Assembly: GCA_028293125.1 (NCBI GenBank)
Contig: JAQGPJ010000012.1
Location: forward strand, 1-64,000
DNA: 64,000 nucleotides
Source: Verrucomicrobiales bacterium
Lineage (GTDB): Bacteria > Verrucomicrobiota > Verrucomicrobiia > Verrucomicrobiales > V1-33
Direction of reading: 5' to 3'
The notes beneath the pieces were generated by a model. It was not told the origin of the DNA. It did not search any database and saw only the letters and a list, made by a program, of their open reading frames with translations. A program made the translations under genes and the position numbers. This document shows, one piece after another, positions 50,004-59,900 of this stretch (its first letter is position 1; every line of letters begins with the position of its first letter).

Positions 50004-50381
50004 ATGTCCGCGCAGATTTTTGAAGAAATGGATGTTTGGAAACGCGGCTGCCGTCAGGGAGTCACGGTCTGCCGGCTGATTCAGGATTGGAGGAATTTTG
50101 CCCTGCGTGACCAGATAACCCGTGCGGCAGTCTCCGTCCGCTCCAATGTGGCTGAAGGCTATGAGCGGGATTCCGATGGTGACTTCCGCCGTTTCCTCCG
50201 CATCGCCAAAGGCTCCAATGCTGAACTGCGCACCCAGCTGTATATCGCCTCCTCGCTCGGTCTGATCGATGAAACCGCCCGCAAAACCCTGATCAATGAA
50301 TCCAAGGAAATCTCCGCCATGCTCCAAGGCTTCATCCGGGCCATCGAACGCCGATCCATCCCTCTGAACCCTGAAACCTGA
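50004..50381 (+). CDS. Four-helix-bundle protein (23S rRNA intervening-sequence / S23 family)
   Basis: 125-residue protein starting at the ATG at 50004. It shows the family pattern: FEEMDVWKRGCRQGVTVCRLI, then FALRDQITRAAVSVRSNVAEGYERDSDGDFRRFLRIAKGSNAELRTQLYIA. This is the four-helix bundle first seen as the product of intervening sequences in 23S rRNA genes and related to the Avd accessory protein of diversity-generating retroelements. Its biochemical role is not settled; a nucleic-acid-binding role is suspected from its basic surface. Its last residues, PLNPET and the stop, are encoded by the right inverted repeat. Here it is not in an rRNA gene but within the suc operon, and no reverse transcriptase or variable repeat is visible. 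Confidence 0.88.
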   Translation: MSAQIFEEMDVWKRGCRQGVTVCRLIQDWRNFALRDQITRAAVSVRSNVAEGYERDSDGDFRRFLRIAKGSNAELRTQLYIASSLGLIDETARKTLINESKEISAMLQGFIRAIERRSIPLNPET

Positions 50382-50392
50382 ACCCTTTTACC
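50364..50392 (-). repeat. Right inverted repeat of the four-helix-bundle cassette
   Basis: Read on the minus strand: GGTAAAAGGGTTCAG, then GTTTCAG and GGTTCAG. It begins inside the coding sequence and ends 2 bases before the ATG of the next gene. Confidence 0.9.
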
Positions 50393-50394
50393 TC

Positions 50395-50766
50395 ATGAGA
50401 GTTTTAGAAATCGCCTTCTCCTGCTACCCCAGCAAAGACATTCCCCGGTCGCTGGCCTTTTATGAGGGGGTGCTGGGTCTGAAAAAGACCATGGACCATG
50501 CCACTGAGAACGGCCACTGGGTGGAGTTCGACATCGGAACCGGGACGCTGGGCCTGGGGAAAATGGAGGGCTGGGACGCCAGTCCCATGGGCTGCACGGT
50601 GGGCTTGGAGGTGGAGGATTTTGATCAGGCGGTGGCGGCGGTCAAAGCCGCCAATGTCCCCATCACCATGGGGCCGATGGAGACGCCGGTCTGCCACATG
50701 CTCATGATCTCCGATCCCGATGGCAGCCCGCTGATTATCCACAAAAGAAAGCCAGGCCACGCCTGA
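50395..50766 (+). CDS. VOC (glyoxalase/bleomycin-resistance) superfamily protein
   Basis: 123-residue single-domain vicinal-oxygen-chelate protein: PRSLAFYEGVLGLKKTMDH, HWVEFDIGTGTLGLG, VGLEVEDFDQAVAAVKAANV, ISDPDGSPLIIHKR. Two beta-alpha-beta-beta-beta halves are evident. The metal ligands of glyoxalase I or methylmalonyl-CoA epimerase are not all recognisable: the first position reads IAFSCYP rather than the usual His, and the last Glu is not obvious. It may therefore bind rather than convert a ligand. It lies between the four-helix-bundle cassette and sucD; a link to CoA-ester metabolism is conceivable but unproven. Confidence 0.8.
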   Translation: MRVLEIAFSCYPSKDIPRSLAFYEGVLGLKKTMDHATENGHWVEFDIGTGTLGLGKMEGWDASPMGCTVGLEVEDFDQAVAAVKAANVPITMGPMETPVCHMLMISDPDGSPLIIHKRKPGHA

Positions 50767-50779
50767 TTTGGTTCCAGCG

Positions 50780-51115
50780 ATGAAAATTTACTGGAACCAA
50801 GGGAGTATACCGGCTCTGAAAGGGCTTTCCAAAAAGCAAAGGGAAGCTGCGAAACTTGCTGTGATGCCCCAAGTTTGGAAGCATTGGCAGGTGTGGCTGC
50901 CTATAGTGGTGCAGGTGGCGGGATTTGCGGTTTTCGTGCTGGCCGCCCCCCGTTTTCCCCACCGCTTTCCCATCGTGATGCTGGGAATCCTGATCACGGT
51001 CACCTTGGCCCAACTGCCATTGAACCACTATCTGAACTATTACCTTGAACGCCGGGTCAGAGCTGCTGACAACAGGCAGCCGGAACCCGCTTCCCTGCCC
51101 GGCCAACCCATTTAA
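50780..51115 (+). CDS. Small two-helix membrane protein
   Basis: 111-residue protein that I do not recognise. The ATG at 50780 (MKIYWNQGSIPALKGLSKKQREAAKLAV) gives a basic cytoplasmic N-terminus. Two hydrophobic helices follow: VWLPIVVQVAGFAVFVLAA (about 38-56) and FPIVMLGILITVTLAQLPL (about 62-80). The tail, LNYYLERRVRAADNRQPEP, is charged. The gene starts 13 bases after the VOC gene and ends 24 bases before sucD, so it is probably in the same transcript. Confidence 0.65.
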   Translation: MKIYWNQGSIPALKGLSKKQREAAKLAVMPQVWKHWQVWLPIVVQVAGFAVFVLAAPRFPHRFPIVMLGILITVTLAQLPLNHYLNYYLERRVRAADNRQPEPASLPGQPI

Positions 51116-51139
51116 CACTACCCTCCATTCCACTTTCCC

Positions 51140-52045
51140 ATGGCAATTCTCGTCAACGAAAACACCCGCATCCTCGTTCAAGGCATCACCGGCGCATTTG
51201 GTGCGAAGCACGCTCAGCTGAGCCTTGACTACGGCACCAAACTTGTGGCTGGCGTCACTCCGGGCAAGGGCGGGCAGACCTTTGAACACCATGGCCACAA
51301 GGTGCCCATTTTTGACACCGTGGAGGAGGCCGCCCGTCAGACCGGAGCCACCGTCTCCTGCATCTTCGTGCCGCCGGCCTTTGCGGGCGACGCCATTTTG
51401 GAAGGTGTGGGCGCGGGCTTGGACCTGGCGGTGTGCATCACCGAGGGCATTCCCGTCATGGACATGATGCGCGTGCGCGCGGCCATGACCGGCAGCCACA
51501 CCCGGCTCATCGGACCGAACTGCCCGGGTCTGGTCACTCCCGGCACCGGCAAGGACTCCCACGGCGGCTGCCGCATCGGCATCTCTCCGGGCTACATTCA
51601 CAAGCGCGGCAACATCGGCGTGGTCTCCCGCTCCGGCACCCTGACCTATGAGGCGGTTTGGCAGCTCACCTCCCGAGGACTGGGCCAGAGCACCTGCGTG
51701 GGAATCGGCGGCGACCCCATCAACGGCACCACGCACCTCGACATCATCAAAATGTTTAATGAGGATCCGCAGACCGAGGGCATCATCATGATCGGTGAGA
51801 TCGGCGGCACCAACGAGGAGCAGGCCGCGGAGTGGGTGAAGCAGAACTGCCAAAAGCCCATGGCGGGCTTCATTGCCGGGGCCACCGCCCCCCCAGGCCG
51901 CCGCATGGGGCACGCCGGGGCCATCGTCTCGGGCGGCAAGGGCACCGCCGCCGCCAAGCAGGCGGCCATGGAGGATGCCGGCATCGAGATCGCCGCCACC
52001 CCCAGCGACATGGCGGACGCGCTGATCCGCGCCATGAAGCGGTAA
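51140..52045 (+). CDS. sucD: Succinyl-CoA synthetase, alpha subunit
   Basis: 301-residue alpha subunit that binds CoA and carries the phosphohistidine. The N-terminus [45 protein letters not shown] is canonical. The Rossmann/CoA region is followed by [14 protein letters not shown] and [38 protein letters not shown]. The phospho-His lies in [19 protein letters not shown], near residue 256. It functions with SucC, encoded 1.2 kb upstream. Confidence 0.96.
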   Translation: MAILVNENTRILVQGITGAFGAKHAQLSLDYGTKLVAGVTPGKGGQTFEHHGHKVPIFDTVEEAARQTGATVSCIFVPPAFAGDAILEGVGAGLDLAVCITEGIPVMDMMRVRAAMTGSHTRLIGPNCPGLVTPGTGKDSHGGCRIGISPGYIHKRGNIGVVSRSGTLTYEAVWQLTSRGLGQSTCVGIGGDPINGTTHLDIIKMFNEDPQTEGIIMIGEIGGTNEEQAAEWVKQNCQKPMAGFIAGATAPPGRRMGHAGAIVSGGKGTAAAKQAAMEDAGIEIAATPSDMADALIRAMKR

Positions 52046-52337
52046 CCTTGGCTTCCGGCGGCGGACTCCCGGACCAATCGCTCCGTTACCCCCAGCTCTT
52101 TCCGGGCATCGCGGGGCGGCCTGTTTCAGCGGTTCCGGTTCAACCTCAAAACACCCGCTATCCCCCTCGGCAGGCACGGAAATTTTTAAATTTCCGTGAA
52201 GGACTGCTTTTGTTTTGTGCTATCAGTTTTTGGCTCTTGTCATTTTGTGGAATGGGCGGAAGCTGTCTCTCCTCAATCCTCCGCCTCAAACAGGGGCGAA
52301 CTGTCCGTTTTGGAAGGGTTGGGTTCCGAAGTTTCAA
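52046..52337. other. Intergenic region between sucD and infA
   Basis: About 290 bases. The right half is AT-richer and probably carries the infA promoter. No convincing terminator after sucD was seen. Confidence 0.35.
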
Positions 52338-52682
52338 ATGCCCGCCCATCGCAACAACTCCCGCTCCGGGCCGCCCCGCCGGCCCTCCGGCCCTCCCCGG
52401 CCCTATTCCAATGCCAGCCCCGGAGCCAACTCCGGCGGCTACCGCCGTCCGCCCGCCAAGGAAGTCGATCCCGAAGGGGAAATCGAAGTGGACGGCACTA
52501 TCGTGCAGGTTTTGGCCGGCACCATGTTCAAGGTGGAGCTGAGCATCAACCGGCAGATCGTCCTCGCCCACATCTCGGGTAAAATGCGCAAGCGTTTCAT
52601 CCGACTGGTGGTTGGTGACCGCGTGAAGATGGAGATGTCCCCCTACGACACCACCAAGGCGCGCATCACCTACCGCATGTAG
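52338..52682 (+). CDS. infA: Translation initiation factor IF-1 with N-terminal extension
   Basis: 114 residues from the ATG at 52338; ordinary IF-1 has about 72. Residues ~43-114 are a normal IF-1 OB fold: [59 protein letters not shown] is represented by the [18 protein letters not shown] and [12 protein letters not shown] motifs, ending KARITYRM. The first ~42 residues are low-complexity, rich in Arg, Pro, Ser, Gly and Asn ([18 protein letters not shown]), and likely disordered and RNA-binding. IF-1 binds the ribosomal A site during initiation. No ATG between 52338 and the OB fold would give the short form, so the extension appears real, although non-ATG starts cannot be excluded. Confidence 0.9.
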   Translation: MPAHRNNSRSGPPRRPSGPPRPYSNASPGANSGGYRRPPAKEVDPEGEIEVDGTIVQVLAGTMFKVELSINRQIVLAHISGKMRKRFIRLVVGDRVKMEMSPYDTTKARITYRM

Positions 52683-52832
52683 CGGATTTTTGCCTTCGGA
52701 AACAAGGACTTCGCGGATTTTGAGGATTTCCCGACCGCCGGTCCGGAGCATCCGCATCGCTTTGCCCACGATATTGTTTTGAGAGGCATATAAAATTCTG
52801 GCGGCCTCCCCTTTGGTGGGCGAGGGGTGGGT

Positions 52833-53789
52833 ATGAACACGCCGACGCAACTCTCCGGGATCATCAGCGGCACGGAGCTTCGTCATTGGCTGGACAGCGG
52901 CAAACCGCTGCTGCTGCTGGATGTCATGGATGAAACCTGTTTTGCGGAGGCGCACATTCCCGGTGCGGTGAGGGCCTGTGTTTACGAAACCGCTTTCATC
53001 AGCCAGGTCCGGCAGCTGAACTCCGACACCGGTGCCTCCGTGGTCGTTTACGGCACCGGTGCGCACTCCCTGGCCTCGCAGGTAGCGGCGGAAAAGCTGC
53101 GGGCGGCAGGTTACACCCATGTTTATGACCTGCGCGGCGGTTTGGCTGAATGGCGGGCGAACGGCTACGCTGCGGACGGCACAGAATCCTCAGGCTCCAT
53201 TGGAGCGGGAGGCGGTGCCGCAGTTCCGCTCCTGGACGGCACTTTCATTCTGGATTTGGAGCAAAGCCTCATCCGCTGGACCGGCAATAATCTGCTGAAC
53301 CATCACGAGGGCACGGTGCGGTTCAGCGCCGGGGAGATCACTCTTGAGCAGGGCCGGCTGGCGGGTGCCGGCTTCACCGCCGATCTTCGTTCCCTGGCCT
53401 GTACGGACCTGATAGATGCCAGCCTCAACGCCAAACTGATTCAGCACCTGATGGATGCGGACTTTTTCCAGACCGCCCAATGGCCTGAAGCCGCCTTCAC
53501 AGCGGAATCCGCCACTCCGATCCCCGAAGCCACTCCCGGCATGCCCAGCCATCGGATCGACGGCAAATTCACCCTGCGCGGGCGGACGCATGATCTTTCC
53601 CTTACGGCCGCAGTCGGCTCCTTGGACGGTCGGACCCTGGGAGCCCAAGCGGAAATCCATTTTGACCGCACCCGCTGGGGAGCCCTCTACGGCTCCGGCA
53701 AATTCTTTGACCGGCTCGGCCAGCATCTGGTGAATGACCTCGTCCGGATCCATGTGAAAATGGTCGCTGTGAAGGCGCAGTCATCCTGA
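52833..53789 (+). CDS. Rhodanese-like / YceI fusion protein
   Basis: 318-residue cytoplasmic protein without a signal peptide. The ATG at 52833 is preferred, as a purine-rich GAGGGGTGGG precedes it. Residues ~5-112 are a rhodanese domain: LLLLDVMDETCFAEAHIPGAV and YDLRGGLAEWRANGY. The active-site loop reads VVVYGTGAHSLAS, with Gly74 where the catalytic Cys should be, so it should lack sulfurtransferase activity. Residues ~130-318 are a YceI-type lipocalin-like barrel (FILDLEQSLIRWTGNN, FTADLRSL, DFFQTAQWPEAAF, GKFTLRGRTHDLSL), a fold that binds isoprenoid lipids. The combination suggests a binding or regulatory role. Confidence 0.82.
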   Translation: MNTPTQLSGIISGTELRHWLDSGKPLLLLDVMDETCFAEAHIPGAVRACVYETAFISQVRQLNSDTGASVVVYGTGAHSLASQVAAEKLRAAGYTHVYDLRGGLAEWRANGYAADGTESSGSIGAGGGAAVPLLDGTFILDLEQSLIRWTGNNLLNHHEGTVRFSAGEITLEQGRLAGAGFTADLRSLACTDLIDASLNAKLIQHLMDADFFQTAQWPEAAFTAESATPIPEATPGMPSHRIDGKFTLRGRTHDLSLTAAVGSLDGRTLGAQAEIHFDRTRWGALYGSGKFFDRLGQHLVNDLVRIHVKMVAVKAQSS

Positions 53790-53790
53790 A

Positions 53791-53827
53791 ACCTGGCTCC
53801 GTCCTCAGGACGGGCAGGTGGGTTTTT
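53791..53827 (+). terminator. Likely terminator after the rhodanese-YceI gene
   Basis: An interrupted stem (ACCTG plus CCGTCC with GGACGG plus CAGGT, unequal bulges) and a 3-base loop are followed by GGGTTTTT. It lies directly behind the stop codon. Confidence 0.6.
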
Positions 53828-53919
53828 CAGCCAGCGCCGCAGCCCGGCTATTTCACAGAAACCTTGGCGGCGGCAATGGTGATGGATGATGGTGAACGGC
53901 TCGGAGGGAAATGAGGTAA

Positions 53920-56900
53920 TCACAACCGCTTCACCCGGTAGAAGCGGGACTTTCCGGTCCCCGGGGCGCTGGGAGTGCGCGGAGCTCCGCGATCGGTCCA
54001 CTGCATCTGGCTTCCGGCGGCGCGTATCCGCACCAGGGAATCCCTCCATTCCCCGGCCCCGCCATCCTGATACTGCACGATGTAAAGCTCTCCCGGCACC
54101 GTGGCGAACACCATCTGGAAAGCCTTGGGCCGCACCATGGCCGCACTGGCGATGCCGAGGCTGCCGGAGGTGATCTGATCTGCATATGGACGGACGGCCC
54201 CAACCCCGAGTCGGGGTTTCAACTCCGCCAAGGTGGGAGCGTAATACTCCAGCACCACGGTGACGGAAGCATTCACCGCCAAAGGCTGATAGTATCCAAT
54301 CATGGCATATCCATTCATGCTGTCTCCGGCATTGTACAGGCTGGCGGCGGAGGGCAGTTCAGAAACCGCGATTTCAAATCCCCCGATGGTTTCAAATCCC
54401 CTGTTTCTCACGGTAACCGGCTGTTCCCAAAGACCGGTCGCCGGATTTTTAGTCAGCGTGTCCGAAAACGTGAGGGACAAACCGATCAGTTCAGGAATTT
54501 TCACATTGAAGGTTTTGCGGACAACGGCTCCTGAGCCATCGCTGACCTCAATGGTGACCGTGGACTTTCCTGTGGCCCGGCTGAAATACTGAATGATCAG
54601 CCGGCCCCCGGCATCGAACTCCAGTCTGGAGAAAAGCGCGGGGGTGGAGGCGGAGACCACCCTCCAGACCAGACGGCCGGCCGTGGCCGGATCCGTGATG
54701 AGATAGGAGAAATCCACCACGGCATCCGCGGTGAGCGTGCCGGCGGTGATGTCCGGAATGGTCCCGGAAATCAGAGGAGTCTTGTCGGGATCGGGAATGT
54801 TCAAGGCGCTCAAAGGCACCGTTTTCACAGAAAGACCATGAAAATTCGTGCCGTCTGGAAAGAAGACCAGAGCATCCGTGCCCTGCACCGCCAAGCGGAG
54901 AGCGTTTATAGTTTCAAGACTGTACGGCGTTGTCTCCTGAAGATCACGGTTGAGCGGGATGAGGCTGTTGTCCCGCAGCGTCAGCGGGGCATCCGCTCTT
55001 CCTTCCGGAAACACCATATCCGTAATGCTGGGAAGCAGTGTATCCAAAGGCTTCAGGGAGGCCGTGGAGTAGACCCTGCCTGTGACAGCCGACAGGACAC
55101 GATCATTGCCAGGGAACAGAATGAGACGATCGGTACTCCATTGGGAATTGTCCTGCGGAGAATTTTCCTGAAGCAGAGTGCCATCCGGAGCGATGCTGAT
55201 ACTGGAAGGGCCGTACGGCGTATTGGTGAACAGACGCTTTCCAGCCTCATCCACCGCTATGAAGGAGTTTCCATTGGCTACCTGAAAAGTGGCCAGAACA
55301 ACTCCCGAATTTTTGTCCACGCTTGTCCACCGCGCGGCATTGTCAATCCACTGCTGATAAAGCAGCAGATTTCCCAAAATGGCCATCGGTCTTGCTGGCT
55401 GCTCAGCTGTGAGCAGGACGGTGCGTCCGCCTCCATCCGCATTCCAGCGGATCACCTTCCGGTCCTCCGAGGCATAGATCATTCCGCCATCCGGCCACAG
55501 CGCTGTCAGTTTGGCCTCCGCCGGAATCGGGGCCAGCCAGGCCCGGCCGGCGAGATCATAGCGCTCAATGCGGTCAGGCCCGCTGAAGGCGAAATAATAA
55601 ATATCCCCAACCCTCTGAGCCATATTTAGAAACTCGCCACCGTCGGCGGGCATGGTGAGTTCCAAAAGCGCCGAGGATTTGCTTCCGGTGGCATTGATGG
55701 ACCGCACGCGGAAAATGTAGGACGCCATCGGGGAAAGACCGGTGACGGTGAACTGGGTCCTGTTGAAATCCACCCGGCCCGCCTCGGTATAGGCACCGGA
55801 TCCCGTGCGCCTGTACTCAATGATAAAGCCGTCCTCGTTCAGGGAGTTGTCTTTCCATTCGATGATGAACGAGGTGCCGGTGAAGTCCACTCCCCCCACC
55901 TCCGTCGGTGCCGCCGGCACCGCGGCCGCCCCCAGGGTGGTGGCGCTGACCTGCGCGGAGAGTTCCCCGTCGGCGCTCCCGTTCACAGCCTGAATGCGGT
56001 AATAATAGGTGATGCCAGCGGCGCGTCCGGAATCCGTGAAGGTGACGGCATCGGCGGGAGCCATGAGGGTTTCAGCGGGACCGGCCGGATTGGTGGAGCG
56101 GGAAATCAGAAAACCGGTCTCATTGGAGGCATTGTCCCTCCAACTCAGCGTCACACTGTTGTGGAAAACACGGGTGACCGTCAGATTGTAAGGCTCTCCG
56201 GCCGGCTGGTCCCCGCCATCCAGCGTGGAGGCGGAGGCCACTGCGGAGGGTGGCGAGGAAAGCATGTCATCCACCGCGCGCACCCGGAATTCCAGAGCTG
56301 TGCCTGAGGGCAGCCCGGTCACCGCGCCGGAGGTGGCGCCTGCCGGGAAGGCTCCGCGCTCTGTCCACTCCTCCGCCGCTCCCGCAGTCCGGCAGTCCAC
56401 CATAAACTGGTCCTCGTTCTCCGACAGATCCGTCCATTTCAGCGAGATGGAATTTGCGCTGCGGTCTGTGACCTCCAAGCCGCCGGGGGCTGTCGGGTGC
56501 CAGGGGGAACTGAAAAGAGTTTCAAGATTTTCCCCCAGGAGGGTGAAGTGCGGCGCACCTGCCAGGAACGTGACCACCGTCAGCCCCTGGGGGGTGCTGA
56601 AAACCCTCAATGGAGTGCCGGGGAACGGTCCGGCTTCGGGGCCCGGCAGCAAACCGCCTCCGGACCATGTCCGAAGCCGGGTCTGTGAGTCCACTGCCTG
56701 GATGGTGGCCAGACTTTGCCCCCTCCAGTCCGCATCCTTCACAGGGTCCGGCAGTTTGGCGGAGAGCGACAGATCGTCCGCTTTGTAAAGTCCGGTGGGC
56801 CCGATGAATATGAAGTTCCCATCAGGGCTGATCCGGATCGGGCTGTCCCTCAGAATATGCTCCTGCTGGCTTCCATTCCCGGATGCGGTGATTCTGCCGT

Positions 56901-59900
56901 CCGCGCCCAGTGTTTCATAGCCCGGGGCCACCGGTCCGGCTCCATCCTGAAGATGATAAACCCGCCGCCGCACGGGGTCCCAGGCATGGGTCCCGCCGCC
57001 GGGCGGAAAGTTGTCCAGGTCGGTCAGGAGCGTGCCGTCGGGCAAAAAAGTCCTGCAGTGGTGATAGGAATTGACATAGGCGAACTCCCCGGCGGCCACG
57101 AGGGCGGTCACCTCCTCCGGAACCGTGACCAGAGGGGCCTCCAGCGGAGTGGCTGATGGCAGCTTCATCCGGCGGATATCACTGGTGCCGTATTTGGTGA
57201 GCAGGGTGGAGCTCCCGGAGGAGTATGAGACAAGCCCCGGTCCTCCGGCCAGAGGAACCGGCGCCTGATAGGCGCGCAGCGCCGGGGACCACGGAAGCAG
57301 CGACTGCCTGGCCCGGCTGTAAACCTGGATCACCCCGCCGCTGTCCACAAACAGATCATCCGCGTTGTATGCCAGGCCGTTGGGATCCAGCGGCTGATCC
57401 GGCTGCGGGGCGTTCAGCCGGCTGAGGGGAACGGTGCGGAGCGCCATCCCATGGGCATCCGTGCCATCCGCGAGAAACACCAGGGCATCCGTTCCCTGCA
57501 CCGCAAGGACTTTGCCCTCGTAGGAATCAATGGTGGCGGTGCCGGCCACGGCAAGGGTGCTGCTGTAGGCGCGCAGCTCGTTCCACTTGAGGGTCACCGG
57601 CACATCCCCGCCATAAAAGGCCATATCATGGAAATCAGCGCTAAAGTTGTCGATCAGAGCCAGGTCCTCCTTGGAGAAAACGCCTCCTCCGGGCATTGCC
57701 AGCCTGCCCGTGGACGGAAACACGTACACGATTCCGGAACCGATCTGATTGCTTCCCTTGCGCAGCAGTGTCCCGGCCGGCGAGATATCCATAAAGGTCA
57801 GGGCATACATTCCGCCCAGAAAGATCCGTCCGGTGACGGGATCCGCGCTGGCCCGGTTGATGGCTCCTGAAAAAGGAATGGTGGCCAAAAAGGCACCGCT
57901 GCTCCGGTTGAGGGTGATGATGCGGCTGTCCGGGTTGTCCTGCCGCACATAACCCAGCACACCGCCGGTGGTGAAGAGAACGGTCACCGGTGTCTCCGCG
58001 GCCCGGAGAACCGTCCGCCCGCCCCCGTCCAGTCCCCAGCGGACAATGGCGGGCCCCTCGGCGGCGAAGATCCCGCTGTCATCCGCCCACAGTGCTGTAA
58101 TTTCCGCCTGTGCCGGGATGGCGGCCAGCCAAGCCCGGCCCGATAGATCATAGCGCTCGATCCGGGTCGGTCCTTTGAAAAGGAAATACTGAATATTTCC
58201 GCTCCGCATGGACAATCCCGCATAATCCCCACCCTCCTTCGGCGTGGTGAACTGGGTGGAGATGGCGGCGGATGCGCCTCTGGAGTTGAAGGCCTTGACC
58301 CTCACGTTGTAACCGGTGTTCGGAGTGAGGCCGGTGAGGCGCACGCCCGTGGCGCTGAAGGATGTCCTTGCCCGCTCTGTCCAGATGGGATTGTCTGCGG
58401 AGGATAGGGAGGTCTCAATGAGGAACCCGTCCTCGTTCAGGGAATTGTCGCGCCAGGCCAAAGTGACTTCAGTGAAGGCAAGACCGGACCAGGCCAGCAG
58501 GGAGGGCGCGGCCGGAAGCGCCTCCATCGCCAGAGTGCGGGCATTGACCGGATCGGACAAATCCCCTGCCAGGGCTCCGTTCACGACCTGAATCCGGTAA
58601 TAATAAACGGTGCCGGCGCTCAGACCGGTGTCCGTGAAATCCGTGACGCCCGCCGGCACGTTCATGATGACGGCATCCCCGGCCGGGGCGGAGGAGCGGA
58701 GGATGCGGAAACCGGTTTCATTCGCCGCGTTGTCCCGCCAGGAGAGGGAGATGCTGGTCCGGTAAATGCGGCTCACCGCCAGACCGTAAGGCTCGCCGAC
58801 CGGCTCATCAGGCGACCCGAGCGTCCCCGATTTCAGAATGCCGGAGGCTGATTCCAGCGTTCCGTTGAAAGCCACCACCCGGAAATCAAACGCTTTGCCC
58901 GGCGGCAGCCCGGTCACGGTGCCCGTGATGGCGTTTTTATCAGCAGCCGCGCCGGTGACCCAAGCTCCATCCGACCCCGCGGCACGGTATTCGATGCGTT
59001 GGCCGTCCTCATTGTCCGAGCGGTCCTCCCAGCTCAGGGACACCGAGCCGGTGGTGCGGGCCACGGCGACAAGGACCCCTGGCGGCGTGGGATTCGCCGG
59101 TGAAATATAAACCGGATTCAGCGACGCATCATAAACCGCAAACCGCGGGATTCCGTTCACCAGGGTGACCGCAGCCAGATTGCCGGCTCCGGCGGGAAAA
59201 AGCCGGAATGGAGTGCCGTCCATTTTCAACTCCCTCCCATCCGGCTGGACGAGGCCGGCGGGCCAGGACTGCACCTGTGAGCGGCCGTCCAGAGCACGCA
59301 GTGTAAAGGCTTTCTGCCCCTGCCACAGGACATCCTTGACGGCGGAGGGGAGACTGCCCCTGAACCTCGTGTCCGCTGTGAACACCACGCCGCCCCCTGT
59401 AACCACCAAGTCACCATCAGGACTGACGCGGATGGGAGGAGAAAATTCAAAAGGTCCCTCCTCCCAGGACATCTCCTCGGAAAGAGTGACCCTCCCGTCC
59501 GCTCCGATCACATCGAACATCAGATTGTTGCGGTCCAGCCCCTCATTGTCCATGTAATGATACATGCGCCGCCGCACCGGGTCCCATGTGTTCCAGCGAC
59601 CCGTTACAGTGAACATGTTGAGATCGCCGATCATGGCTCCGGTGGCTGAAAAAATGGAGCCGGATTGGCTCCCCGCCGCAAAAAGCAGATCGCCCGTCGC
59701 CGCCAGGCCTATCGCCCGCTCCGGAAGACGGTTCAGAACCGTTTCACCCGTCATCGGATCGGAGGCGTTGATTTTCCGCAGCACCAAGTTGGGATAGGCG
59801 GTGTAAATGGCATTCCCCGCCGCCGAAAACGCCACGGCGTCGGGGGTCCCCACCAATGAAATGGGAGCCAGCCAGGAACGGGTGGACGGGGACCAGCGGA

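Larger units (their letters stand above)
49968..50392 (+). mobile_element. Putative inverted-repeat cassette carrying a four-helix-bundle gene
   Basis: A 425-bp unit bounded by 29-bp imperfect inverted repeats and filled by one gene of the 23S-IVS/S23 four-helix-bundle family. It sits exactly between sucC and the next gene, splitting the usual sucC-sucD pair. The right repeat is part of the coding sequence and supplies the last six codons. There is no transposase and no clear target-site duplication, so mobility would have to be in trans. That it is mobile is inferred. Confidence 0.55.

Noticed and set aside
50004-50381. Diversity-generating retroelement
   Set aside because: The four-helix-bundle protein is related to Avd, but no reverse transcriptase, template repeat or variable repeat lies nearby.
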